Assembly (NCBI RefSeq): GCF_023283985.1
Contig: NZ_JAKIKU010000013.1
Location: 1 to 64,000 of the forward strand
DNA from: Shewanella electrodiphila
Lineage (GTDB): Bacteria > Pseudomonadota > Gammaproteobacteria > Enterobacterales > Shewanellaceae
Length of the DNA: 64,000 nt
Direction: 5' to 3'
The translations under genes were made by a program, and so were the position numbers. Positions 7,058-14,501 of this stretch are shown one piece after another. Positions within the stretch are counted from its first letter, which is position 1, and every line of letters starts with the position of its first letter. Below the pieces are notes generated by a model. The model searched no databases. It had not been told where the DNA came from and was given only the letters and a program-made list of their open reading frames with translations.

Positions 7058-7960
7058 TCGTTTTTCAATTAACCAACTAATTAGACCTGCATTTATAACT
7101 AAATCAGCGATCCTCGAAATATCCCATACTGTAACGCTAGGATCATCAATGACCGGCGCATTATTTCCGTTGAAGGTATGATAAACAAAGTACATTTCAT
7201 CATACTGTTTATATTCCTTATAGATTTCATGATATTCGTGCAACTGCTTTGAATTTGTTGTTGATTTAATTTGTACAAATGCTCGTTTTTGCGACACTGG
7301 TGAGAATACATCTAAATCAATGTCTTTTTCAGTTCTACCTAAAACGGATATTCGCTTCCAGCCTGATTGAGAAAAAATTAAATCTATTAATAATTCAAAA
7401 TCGCTCCACCACAGACCTTTGATTAATTCTTCTACATTGTTTTTCAGTAATAATAGGGAGTTTTTAGCTGCTTCAACTTCTGGTTGTGGTTCACCGTTAA
7501 TCTTCCGAATAAGGTAGTCTTGTAGCTCTACACTACAGATTGTCCCTCTATAACCTTGAACTTTTGTAACACGCCCATCAATGTTTTCGATTGAAAGAGG
7601 GTTACCTTGCTTATCACATGAATTCCAAGCTCCAATAACTTTTCGCACTCTGCTTCCATCTTCAAGTTCTATTACTTCTTTTTTTGCATGGCACCAGTAC
7701 AACTTTCTTTGGTAAAAAGTAATCCAAAGGTCAGCTTCCGAGAGTTCATAGAAGTCCTTAATTTGGTTAATATCTCTTGTGGCTGCACCTGAATTATTAT
7801 TTCTTTCGCCTAGCCAAAAATCACGTACAACATCCCATTCACCATTCAGGGATTCATTATGAAATGGACTGTAGTAACCAAGTCGCACTACTTGATCGTT
7901 TTCAAGACAAGGCTTTTCCCATTTACCTGAGTCACCTAGTTTTATATACCGAATTTTCAT
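7052..7960 (-). CDS. Mrr-like (type IV-type) restriction endonuclease cassette
   Basis: The start at 7960 follows GGAG with 4 bases between. About 302 residues. The C-terminal part has WSDFELLIDLIFSQSGW, then DIDLDVFSP, then AFVQIKSTT: the helix, Asp and Gln-x-Lys pattern of Mrr-like PD-(D/E)xK nucleases. The N-terminal half, with DLWITFYQRKLYWCHA, resembles a sensing domain that could read modified DNA; that assignment is weaker. Such proteins cut foreign or modified DNA. Its attC lies at its 3' end, yet the gene sits on the far side of intI from the main array. Confidence 0.72.
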   Translation of the reverse strand: MKIRYIKLGDSGKWEKPCLENDQVVRLGYYSPFHNESLNGEWDVVRDFWLGERNNNSGAATRDINQIKDFYELSEADLWITFYQRKLYWCHAKKEVIELEDGSRVRKVIGAWNSCDKQGNPLSIENIDGRVTKVQGYRGTICSVELQDYLIRKINGEPQPEVEAAKNSLLLLKNNVEELIKGLWWSDFELLIDLIFSQSGWKRISVLGRTEKDIDLDVFSPVSQKRAFVQIKSTTNSKQLHEYHEIYKEYKQYDEMYFVYHTFNGNNAPVIDDPSVTVWDISRIADLVINAGLISWLIEKRT

Positions 7961-7973
7961 AAGACTCCAAAGC

Positions 7974-8074
7974 ACTTAACACCGTTTTAAGCGGTGAGTA
8001 ATAGTTTGCTAAAATGTGAAACGTAGTTGAACCGAGCAAACTATAACAAGTCCGACTCTTATGTCTTGTTGTAT
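7974..8074 (-). other. attC site on the far side of the integrase
   Basis: On the minus strand it begins ATACAACAAGACATAAGAG and ends ACGGTGTTAAGTGC. Inner arms AGTTTGCT/AGCAAACT match those of the 3569-3667 site. The first core reads ACAACAAG instead of TAACAAG. Confidence 0.75.
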
Positions 8075-8078
8075 ATGC

Positions 8079-8318
8079 TTATTTATTGTACTTTTTCATT
8101 TGTTGGTTAATGGCTTTAGCCCATTTTTCGAACTGAAAAACTTCGAAGTTAGTAGAAACGTAATTTACTACGTATTCGTCCATCATGATTGCCTGTACCG
8201 TAATGTCATTATTGACACACACTACATTAAATCTAGCTTTATCAGATCCTAACTTACTAGAAATCGAACCTATTTCAGCGGTTAGGTCACCATCTGGACA
8301 TCTGCCATTTAACTTCAT
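8079..8318 (-). CDS. Small hypothetical protein next to attC
   Basis: This is a 79-residue polar protein with one central beta-rich stretch (RFNVVCVNNDITVQAI) and a basic C-terminus. No family was recognised, and its ribosome-binding site is weak. It lies immediately upstream (minus strand) of an attC site and 12 bases after the 8331-8588 gene, in line with four other small genes, so it may belong to their operon rather than being a free cassette. Confidence 0.5.
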   Translation of the reverse strand: MKLNGRCPDGDLTAEIGSISSKLGSDKARFNVVCVNNDITVQAIMMDEYVVNYVSTNFEVFQFEKWAKAINQQMKKYNK

Positions 8319-8330
8319 AGATTCAAAAAT

Positions 8331-8588
8331 TTAGCGAGACTTCTCAGCAAAATGAACTAGAGTTTTCGAAGAATAGCTCGTCAACCTAGATAGAGCTACA
8401 AAATCAGCTCCCTGTCCTTCGTAAAAAGAAAATGTAGCTTGGTTGTCTACTACGGTAAGCTTTGCAGTTGGAAGATCGTAACCATGACCTTTGATTTCAA
8501 TCGTTTTCACAATGTTTGCTGCACAAACAGCCGTTGAAACAAAAAATCCAACGCTTATAGCAATAAATTTAACTAAGTTGTTGTTCAT
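8331..8588 (-). CDS. Small exported protein of unknown function
   Basis: The start at 8588 was chosen because it gives a clean signal peptide (MNNNLVKFIAISVGFFVSTA followed by a VCA cleavage site) and follows TGAG. The 85-residue precursor leaves a mature protein of about 62 residues. The size and signal peptide would fit a minor coat protein of a filamentous phage, but no sequence match was recognised. It sits in a row of small minus-strand genes (9564 to 8079). Confidence 0.55.
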   Translation of the reverse strand: MNNNLVKFIAISVGFFVSTAVCAANIVKTIEIKGHGYDLPTAKLTVVDNQATFSFYEGQGADFVALSRLTSYSSKTLVHFAEKSR

Positions 8589-8626
8589 AATAAATCTCAA
8601 TAATTTACTTTTACCACCCATACGCA

Positions 8627-9073
8627 TTAGATGATTACCCATGCAACGCTAATAGCGAATGAGTTAATTGATGCCCCGCCTGCTTGTAATCCTTTAACGT
8701 CCACGGCAGTTAAGCCTTTGTCGTCCAATAATGTTTTAATATGCTTACGGTAATCAACTGCATGAGCGCATAATGTAGTTAGCGGCTTTGCAACCACACA
8801 GTAATACTCTGTACCCACAGGCTCTAATTCACCTTTAGCATTTAAACGTTCCTTAACTGATTTGATGATTCTCACATCTTCAATCACATACTGAATGCGT
8901 ACTTTCTTTTCAACTGCTACTAGGGCAACACTACCGATAAGCTCTAAAAGCTCTGCGGCATACTTCTCGTTTCCATGTATACGGAAAGAATGGATAACTT
9001 TGTTTTCGCTACCGAAAATCACTTGGTTTTTTAATGAACGGTTATTGTTAAATACTACAGTTTGGTTAGGCAT
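8627..9073 (-). CDS. Hypothetical protein of the small-gene cluster
   Basis: The start MPNQTVVFNNNR at 9073 follows GAGA and gives 148 residues. The product is soluble and beta-rich, with a central segment KKVRIQYVIEDVRIIKSVKE and a hydrophobic end (FAISVAWVII). No family was recognised. A nucleic-acid-binding role, as in filamentous phage genomes with similarly ordered small genes, is speculation. Confidence 0.55.
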   Translation of the reverse strand: MPNQTVVFNNNRSLKNQVIFGSENKVIHSFRIHGNEKYAAELLELIGSVALVAVEKKVRIQYVIEDVRIIKSVKERLNAKGELEPVGTEYYCVVAKPLTTLCAHAVDYRKHIKTLLDDKGLTAVDVKGLQAGGASINSFAISVAWVII

Positions 9074-9196
9074 AATTTTCTCTATATATAACTGTTTTCT
9101 CAATAAATTCGAGACCTGAATGTTTAAATATCTAGTGCGAGTTAAGCCCTTGAATATTATACGAATCTGCATGTAAGGATTTACCACAAAAAACCA

Positions 9197-9343
9197 TTAC
9201 ACAGTAAGCAGGTACATCACTTTTAACTTCCCAAATCCTTCTTTTCGTTTTGTACAATTACGATTTATGTGACCAACTTTGGTTCTATATGAGGTATCAG
9301 AGTGAACTTTCATTTGATTGCCTTCAATTACAGCCAAACACAT
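9197..9343 (-). CDS. Possible 48-residue protein
   Basis: The reading frame MCLAVIEGNQMKVH... ends YLLTV and is basic in its middle (NCTKRKEGFGKLK). It lies in the same orientation as its neighbours and fills the gap between two better-supported small genes. An internal ATG (MKVHSD) is an alternative start. Support is limited to position and composition. Confidence 0.3.
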   Translation of the reverse strand: MCLAVIEGNQMKVHSDTSYRTKVGHINRNCTKRKEGFGKLKVMYLLTV

Positions 9344-9420
9344 AGCCTTTTAGCTGGCACATAGTCTCCCTATAGTAAGCTTTTGCCCCAATACTTTTAT
9401 TGAAGCTCATTAATACCCAT

Positions 9421-9564
9421 CTAAACTCCAGCTTCAGGTTTTAATTCGCTTTCATCTTCATGTAAGACATTTTCGCTACAACATGAACATATCGGGTCAA
9501 GGTCGGGGGGCATCACGATTATAAAACCACAATGAGGGCATAAATCCCCTTGATGTAAAGTCAT
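9421..9564 (-). CDS. 47-residue zinc-ribbon-like protein
   Basis: The frame starts at ATG 9564 behind GAGG and encodes 47 residues with CPHCGF near the N-terminus and CSCC after 14 residues. The two cysteine pairs fit a small zinc ribbon. An acidic tail (HEDESELKPE) follows. It is first in the row of small minus-strand genes. Tiny zinc-ribbon proteins are common in phages and mobile elements; a specific role cannot be given. Confidence 0.6.
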   Translation of the reverse strand: MTLHQGDLCPHCGFIIVMPPDLDPICSCCSENVLHEDESELKPEAGV

Positions 9565-9696
9565 AAAACCTCGTCATATCAAACCCAAAAGATGAATTAC
9601 GCAATTTGATTAACATCATTCAGATTCTGATGTCACCTGTAACTATTTAAGCTAGAAACTATGAAGTACTTCGCTCGCACCCTTCTCTGTTTTATC

Positions 9697-9855
9697 TGTA
9701 GTGGTCAAGTAAAACTAGCCACCTTATTAGAGGTTTTTAAGCTTTCTTTCTCTGCTGCTATTGGCGAAAATCCACCGGCAAACCGATACGGACGATATCG
9801 ATTGTAATAACCATTAATATAGTTACCAATCGACGCATCTTCTTTTGCTAGGACT
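9697..9855 (-). pseudogene. C-terminal remnant of an IS3-family transposase
   Basis: On the minus strand the last ~50 codons of an IS3-type OrfB remain: KEDASIGNYINGYYNRYRPY, then FAGGFSPIAAEK and a TGA stop at 9705-9707. The GYYNRYRPY...SP pattern marks the end of the integrase core in this family. No upstream catalytic DDE region is present. The end tgtagtggtcaagt at 9697 probably marks the IS terminus. Confidence 0.8.
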
Positions 9856-9859
9856 ACCA

Positions 9860-10190
9860 AAGGAAAAAGTACAATTGGCTTTGCATCTTTTTAAAAACTT
9901 TATCTTCTTGTAAAATATACACTTTTAAAATCTACATTTTTCTTGAAACTAATGTTAATGCAGTAACTCTATATGAACATCCACTTAAGAGAAGAGCGCC
10001 TAATACTGAAATAACTATCGTTAAAATTTTGATTATTTTATTCCCTTGATACTTAAAAAAATTAACTTTTTTGAGATTAAATTTTACGTCCTTGGAACGC
10101 AAAACATATTACATCCCAAGAACCCAATAAGTCAACCTTTTTAGGTCCTTTGGACTTAAAACTGTATACTATGGAAATAAGGAGAAAATC
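9860..10190. promoter_or_regulatory. A+T-rich intergenic region with candidate TetR operators
   Basis: No gene is visible. Two similar short palindromes lie ahead of the TetR gene: CGTCCTTGGAACG at 10087-10099 and GTCCTTTGGAC at 10145-10155. Both have GTCC/GGA-type arms and are about 58 bases apart. The second is 35 bases before the start codon, so autoregulation is plausible. The Shine-Dalgarno AAGGAG precedes ATG 10191. Confidence 0.45.
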
Positions 10191-10682
10191 ATGGCCAAAA
10201 TTAGCGCTGAATTACGTGAAAAAAACAAAAAGAAATATGATCAAGTGATACTTGAAATGTTCTTAGCTGAAGGTTGGGATAGTATTACGCTTAACACGGT
10301 TTCAGCAAAATTAGATATAAGAAAAAGTACAGTACAAGGATACTATCCTGCCAAATCAAATTTCGCAGAAGCATTAAGTGGAAAAGTATTTCCAAGAGCG
10401 ATGAAAGAACTCGATTTTCAATCACCAGAGCAATTTATTGAATCATGGAAGAACAGTTTAATTGAAAGTAAAATGTTTAAAATGGTCATTCATATGCTAG
10501 TAAGTAATGCTACTCGATCAGATACATCTGCAATGACGCTTGTTGGCTTAGGAAGATTAAAACAATTACTAACCAATAAATTTGGAGAAAAGAATGCAGA
10601 TAACATTATGTACCATGTACTTGGTTTAAGTGTGATCAAGTTAGCTGGAGATACTGTCAACTTATCTGAAATCGACGACTGA
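10191..10682 (+). CDS. TetR-family transcriptional regulator
   Basis: This 163-residue protein has an N-terminal helix-turn-helix: AEGWDSITLNTVSAKLDI followed by KSTVQGYYPAKSNFAEAL, the TetR pattern with an aromatic YYPAK in place of the common YYHF. The ligand domain is short compared with the usual ~190-210 residues. A good AAGGAG site precedes the start. It stands alone between an IS remnant and a long gene-free stretch, so its target may be itself or a lost neighbour. Candidate operators lie at 10087-10155. Confidence 0.75.
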   Translation: MAKISAELREKNKKKYDQVILEMFLAEGWDSITLNTVSAKLDIRKSTVQGYYPAKSNFAEALSGKVFPRAMKELDFQSPEQFIESWKNSLIESKMFKMVIHMLVSNATRSDTSAMTLVGLGRLKQLLTNKFGEKNADNIMYHVLGLSVIKLAGDTVNLSEIDD

Positions 10683-11040
10683 AAGCTGTAAATTATAGCC
10701 TAAAGCTAAATTCTGGATACCACTAACCTGCATCCGTGAGAAAAAGAACTATCACGTATAGTTCGATAATGCTTCGCTTGTTTTAGATGACGGCCAGAGC
10801 GGAACAGATTGTTTACCACACTACGACAATCTTTAGTGGCACATCTATTTGGGTCACTACTTTATAGATTTCTAAATCGAAATTTAATTTCGATCATTAG
10901 ATAAGTGATGGAAGTGACAACTGGTACTAACTCACTTTGGGGCATAAACGAGTTACCAGCACCAACTTTATACTTCATTTACATTGACTAAATTTCAGTA
11001 GTCCATGACTGCAATTTAACCCATTGTCTGCCGCAGGCTA

Positions 11041-11128
11041 TCGTGCAAGCACGACTGTGACACGCAGCAAGTTCGTCCCAGAAAGCTCGGCCATGACGTC
11101 CATGTCATGGACGGTCACAGCCGTGCTT
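11041..11128. repeat. Nested palindrome block
   Basis: TCGTGC-aa-GCACGA (11041-11054) overlaps the left arm AAGCACG.CTGTGAC (11047-11061), which pairs with GTCACAG.CGTGCTT (11114-11128, 14 of 15). Inside this is CCATGAC/GTCATGG (11091-11110). Two alternative folds of the left arm are possible. This is a REP-like or structured-RNA-like arrangement. Confidence 0.6.
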
Positions 11129-11246
11129 ACACCCGAATATTCATCTCTTCGAATTAACTGTATTTGTGTCAATTTAAAAAACTAAAATATCTAGTTCTAA
11201 TTAGCTAGAAGATTCAATTTGAATTGAGGCAAGTAAGAAAATCGCG

Positions 11247-11340
11247 TGAGTCCAGACATGGATGTCTGGCTAGCTTTCGAGGGGAAGGGACGCCCCATCG
11301 TAAGCGTTAGTGATTTTTGTAGCTTGCCGAAGCGGACTCA
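11247..11340. repeat. Second hairpin unit bounded by TGAGTCC/GGACTCA
   Basis: TGAGTCC (11247-11253) and GGACTCA (11334-11340) enclose the hairpin CCAGACAT-gg-ATGTCTGG (11252-11269) and GGGG...CCCC (11281-11296). The layout, an outer stem around inner stems, resembles the block at 11041-11128. Confidence 0.5.
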
Positions 11341-11415
11341 AAATGAAGTTTAAAACTGGATCATTCTCCGTTGGAAATTTTGCTGTTTAAATTTCGTCGG
11401 AGCGGCAAGGGATAT

Positions 11416-11472
11416 CGAAAAGGGAAATGCTGTTGTTTCCCTTTCGTCTGGTGTGGGCGAAGCGCCACGACT
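11416..11472. repeat. Two adjacent hairpins
   Basis: CGAAAAGGGAAA pairs with TTTCCCTTTCG (11416-11446), and a second stem around GGGCG-aag-CGCC lies at 11454-11468. No U-run follows in either direction, so these are not typical terminators. Confidence 0.45.
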
Positions 11473-11582
11473 TTGATTTAGGTTTAGATTCGATTCAAAT
11501 CTAGAAATCATTAGCTAGCTAAAGCTGCTAACAAGTTTTGGGGCAGAACCGTGCATCTTGAGGTAGCTTAGGCACGTGTGCT

Positions 11583-12485
11583 TTAAGCCGGCATTTGCTC
11601 CACCAGCAAATCAATAAAGCTTCTAACTTTGGGGGTTAAATGCTTACGGCTTGGGTAGATGGCATAGATATCAATTTCAGGTTGAAGGTAATCTTCAAAC
11701 AGTAATGTCAGTTTATTTTCTGCCAATGCATCACCAAGATAAAACGATGGCAAGCGGCATATACCATGATGGTCGAGTACCATTGCCAGCTCCATATCAG
11801 CATTATTACAGCCAATGACTTGCGGGACATCAATGGTCACAGTCTCTTTTTCTGGATGCTCGTACACCCAGCGATTTGGCTGTTTTAGATTGCTATAACA
11901 GATGCATTGATGAGTAATGAGATCTTCTGGAGTTTGCGGTATTCCATACTTAGCTAAGTAAGCAGGTGTCGCAATGGTATAGGCATTAAATTGACTAATA
12001 CGCTTACAAATCAGACTGGAATCATCCAGTTGATGTGTCGCTCTAATCGCTAAATCATAACCATCTTGAACTAAATCCACATGGCGATCGCTGAAATCCA
12101 ACTCTAGTTTAACCTCAGGATATAAGCGCATATACATCGATAGAATCGGTTGTAAGTGCTTTAGTCCAAATGTCACAGGACAGCTTAACTTTAACGTGCC
12201 CGAAGGCGTTTGCTGGCTACTGTCGAGCATGACCACGGCCTGCTCAGCATCACTGACGATTTGCAGGCATTGTTGATGAAACAGTTTTCCTTCAGGCGTT
12301 AAACTTAATGAACGCGTTGTACGGTGCAGTAATCTGGTTTTTAACCTTTGCTCTAAGCGGGTAACAGCTTTGCTAATATGCGAAGTTGAATGGCCCATTT
12401 TATCTGCTGCCTCTGAAAAACTGCCAGATTCAATCACCTGTGTGAAAATAACGATTCCGTCAAATAACTTAGTATCCAATTTCAC
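11583..12485 (-). CDS. LysR-family transcriptional regulator
   Basis: The start GTG 12485 is preferred because AAGGA lies 7 bases upstream; a longer reading from TTG 12506 is possible. About 300 residues. The winged helix-turn-helix is clear (FSEAADKMGHSTSHISKAVT, then RLLHRTTRSLSLT), followed by a substrate-binding domain. The RTTR-type sequence places it in the large AaeR/DsdC-like branch often found beside oxidoreductases. The nearby VOC and FMN-reductase genes (12791-13804) face the other way and could be targets. Confidence 0.85.
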   Translation of the reverse strand: MKLDTKLFDGIVIFTQVIESGSFSEAADKMGHSTSHISKAVTRLEQRLKTRLLHRTTRSLSLTPEGKLFHQQCLQIVSDAEQAVVMLDSSQQTPSGTLKLSCPVTFGLKHLQPILSMYMRLYPEVKLELDFSDRHVDLVQDGYDLAIRATHQLDDSSLICKRISQFNAYTIATPAYLAKYGIPQTPEDLITHQCICYSNLKQPNRWVYEHPEKETVTIDVPQVIGCNNADMELAMVLDHHGICRLPSFYLGDALAENKLTLLFEDYLQPEIDIYAIYPSRKHLTPKVRSFIDLLVEQMPA

Positions 12486-12696
12486 TTCACATTCCTTTTC
12501 TAGCAACAGAGCTGTAATTCGAATTGTCTGCAGCCATTAGTGCATTAATGAATAACCAATTTAGCAATAGTTTTAGTTCCAACAAAGCCCAAATTAAAAC
12601 TTAAAATGGTTATTACGAGTCATATGGAAATAATAATTTCCCTTTTGCTGGCTTAATCATAAGCAGTTTATTGCGTAAAGTAGCTTCATGAGTTCC

Positions 12697-12756
12697 TAGT
12701 CACTTAATCATCTAGTCACTTAATCATCTAGTCATCTAGTCATCTAGTCACTTAAC
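12697..12756. repeat. Short tandem repeat (8/16-bp units)
   Basis: Units read tagtcacttaatcatc twice, then tagtcatc twice, then tagtcactta. The block lies just ahead of the VOC gene, between it and the divergent LysR gene, and may affect spacing of the promoter region. Confidence 0.85.
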
Positions 12757-12790
12757 TGAATAATTTATTGATAATGTAAGGAATAACGCC

Positions 12791-13195
12791 ATGGAACAGA
12801 TAACACGCATTAATCATTACGGCTTAAGAGTTAAAGATTTCGAAGTATCAAAGGCATTTTATGCACAACTCGGATTTAACTATATTGCAGGCCCAATAGG
12901 ACCTGAGCCGGTTGCGATTATCGAGCACCCGAGCGGTGTCAATATTAACTTTATTTTGAACGCCGCAGATACTGACACTAACGTGTTAATGGATATTCCG
13001 ACTAAACATACTGGCTATACCCATGTGGCACTAGAAGTGACGAGCGCAGCAGCAGTGATAACTAGGCTAGCTGAATTAAACATTCCATTAAGTGGTGAGC
13101 CAATGAAGCACGTCACTGGCACCTCTTTCTTTATCAGAGACCCTGATAGAAATGTGGTTGAGTTTATTGAATATAAAGGCTTAGATATCCATTAA
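12791..13195 (+). CDS. VOC-family (glyoxalase/dioxygenase-like) protein
   Basis: The 134-residue protein begins ITRINHYGLRVKDFEVSKAF with a metal-ligand-type His, has HTGYTHVALEV in the middle, and ends FFIRDPDRNVVEFIEY, the usual closing motif of VOC folds with its final Glu. It is a single-domain member whose substrate cannot be predicted; lactoylglutathione-lyase-like detoxification is one option. It is followed 63 bases later by an FMN reductase gene, likely in one transcript, divergent from a LysR gene. Confidence 0.85.
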   Translation: MEQITRINHYGLRVKDFEVSKAFYAQLGFNYIAGPIGPEPVAIIEHPSGVNINFILNAADTDTNVLMDIPTKHTGYTHVALEVTSAAAVITRLAELNIPLSGEPMKHVTGTSFFIRDPDRNVVEFIEYKGLDIH

Positions 13196-13258
13196 TCCCT
13201 TTACAGAAACCATTAATGAACAAATAGAAAAACTGACTTAGACATATAAGGCAATTAC

Positions 13259-13804
13259 ATGAAAATTTTAGCATTCGCAGCAAGCAGTAGCCGTCAATCA
13301 ATTAACAAACAATTAGCTAATTACGCCGCTAACCAAGCAGCCAAATTAGTCGATAACGCCGAAGTAGAATTACTGGACATTAATGACTATGAAATTCCAT
13401 TATTCAGTGAAGACAGAGAGAAAGAGTTAGGCCAGCCAGCACTAGCTAAAGCTTTTTTCGACAAAATAGGTCAAGCTGACGCTATCGTTATTTCTTTTGC
13501 CGAACATAATGGTTCTTACACCGCTGCATATAAAAACTTGTTTGATTGGACATCGCGTATCGACCAAAAAGTATTCCAAGGTAAGCCAACATTACTACTA
13601 GCAACCTCTCCGGGACCTGGCGGCGCCAGCAGTGTTTTAGCCGCTGCAACGGGTTCAGCCCCATATTTTGCCGCAGACGTGAAAGGCTCAATCTCAGTAC
13701 CTAGCTTTTACCAAAACTTTGATGCTGCAACAGGCGAAATAACCGACTCAGCGCTAGTACAACAGTTAACTCAAGCAGTCAGTGAATTGGTCAGTAACTC
13801 ATAA
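13259..13804 (+). CDS. NADPH-dependent FMN reductase family protein
   Basis: The 181-residue protein has the flavodoxin-like N-terminal phosphate loop (ILAFAASSSRQSINKQLA), then FAEHNGSYTAAYKNLFDW and LLLATSPGPGGASSVL, all typical of the NADPH:FMN/quinone reductase family (YieF/ChrR-like). It likely reduces FMN, quinones or electrophiles in the cytoplasm. It is the second gene after the VOC protein. The pairing fits electrophile or oxidative-stress defence under the divergent LysR regulator, which is inferred. Confidence 0.88.
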   Translation: MKILAFAASSSRQSINKQLANYAANQAAKLVDNAEVELLDINDYEIPLFSEDREKELGQPALAKAFFDKIGQADAIVISFAEHNGSYTAAYKNLFDWTSRIDQKVFQGKPTLLLATSPGPGGASSVLAAATGSAPYFAADVKGSISVPSFYQNFDAATGEITDSALVQQLTQAVSELVSNS

Positions 13805-13823
13805 AGCTTGAGCAGTTTTAGTT

Positions 13824-14354
13824 TCATTTACAAACCCGATAGCGCTGTACTATTGCTACAGCGTTATTAGATTGATTGCCATTGTCTGTCACTATCTCTA
13901 TTTCTGAGTGCAATATCCCGCCATTGGCGATGATCATTTTCGCTGACGCCTGATTGTGCTTATGGCAATGAATGTGCAGTTCATTCATGCCCTTACCCTT
14001 TGCCAATGCGATAGTTTGCGCCATCAATTTAGCCCCTAAACCTTTACCCCGATAACTCGGTCTGATCCCCATACCAATATGACCACCACAGTGCCTTATG
14101 TTGTCACTAAGGGTTAAGCGTAAATTGGCTACACCGATTAAGTCTACTCCGTCGATTAGCCAATAGGTTTCGCTGGCAACATAGCCTTGAGGCAAATTAA
14201 CCCCATCAGCAAAATCCTGATTTTTTTGTAGCATTGCCGCAAAATCATCACAGTCAAAATCAAGCGGAAATGGGTAACGTTCTTCATCAGCTAGTTCAAT
14301 AATGTAAGCCAAATAGCTTGCCTGATACTGCATACAAGGTTTAATCAATTTCAT
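13824..14354 (-). CDS. GNAT-family N-acetyltransferase
   Basis: The start MKLIKPCMQY at 14354 was chosen because AGGATAACG precedes it; a longer reading to 14456 would run into the terminator hairpin of the next gene. The 176-residue protein has the acetyl-CoA loop IGMGIRPSYRGKGLGAKLM and the downstream HCHKHNQASAKMIIANGG typical of GNAT enzymes. The substrate is unknown. Confidence 0.85.
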   Translation of the reverse strand: MKLIKPCMQYQASYLAYIIELADEERYPFPLDFDCDDFAAMLQKNQDFADGVNLPQGYVASETYWLIDGVDLIGVANLRLTLSDNIRHCGGHIGMGIRPSYRGKGLGAKLMAQTIALAKGKGMNELHIHCHKHNQASAKMIIANGGILHSEIEIVTDNGNQSNNAVAIVQRYRVCK

Positions 14355-14455
14355 CTCGTTATCCTGCAAACTATTCTCCTGCATATCATTCTGTGACACG
14401 CCACTTTGAGTCATCATTTCCTTAGCGAACACCCATTTATATTTTCGATAGCCCA

Positions 14456-14482
14456 TAAAAAAGGGCCTTGCAGCCCTTAATG
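14456..14482 (-). terminator. Rho-independent terminator of the Bax-inhibitor gene
   Basis: Minus-strand AAGGGCTGCAAGGCCCTT followed by a U-rich run lies 20 bases after the 14502 stop codon. Confidence 0.75.
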
Positions 14483-14501
14483 AATATCGATAACAGGCAA
14501 A

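Larger units (their letters stand above)
10683..11582. other. 900-bp gene-free region rich in hairpins
   Basis: No coding frame is convincing. Perfect inverted repeats include GAACTAT/ATAGTTC (10747-10765) and ATCGAAAT/ATTTCGAT (10876-10894). Further hairpin blocks, listed separately, lie at 11041-11128, 11247-11340 and 11416-11472. Their density suggests structured RNA, repeat elements or an old mobile-element scar. Confidence 0.5.

Noticed and set aside
8079-9564. Firm call as an inovirus
   Set aside because: Gene order and sizes are suggestive, but no replication, Zot or major coat protein was recognised, so the cluster is only a speculative finding.
9697-9860. Intact insertion sequence
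   Set aside because: Only the last ~50 codons and one end remain; there is no catalytic region and no second end nearby.
12697-12756. Possible CRISPR array
   Set aside because: Units are 8-16 bp and directly adjacent without spacers; no cas genes are present. The same applies to the other tandem repeats.
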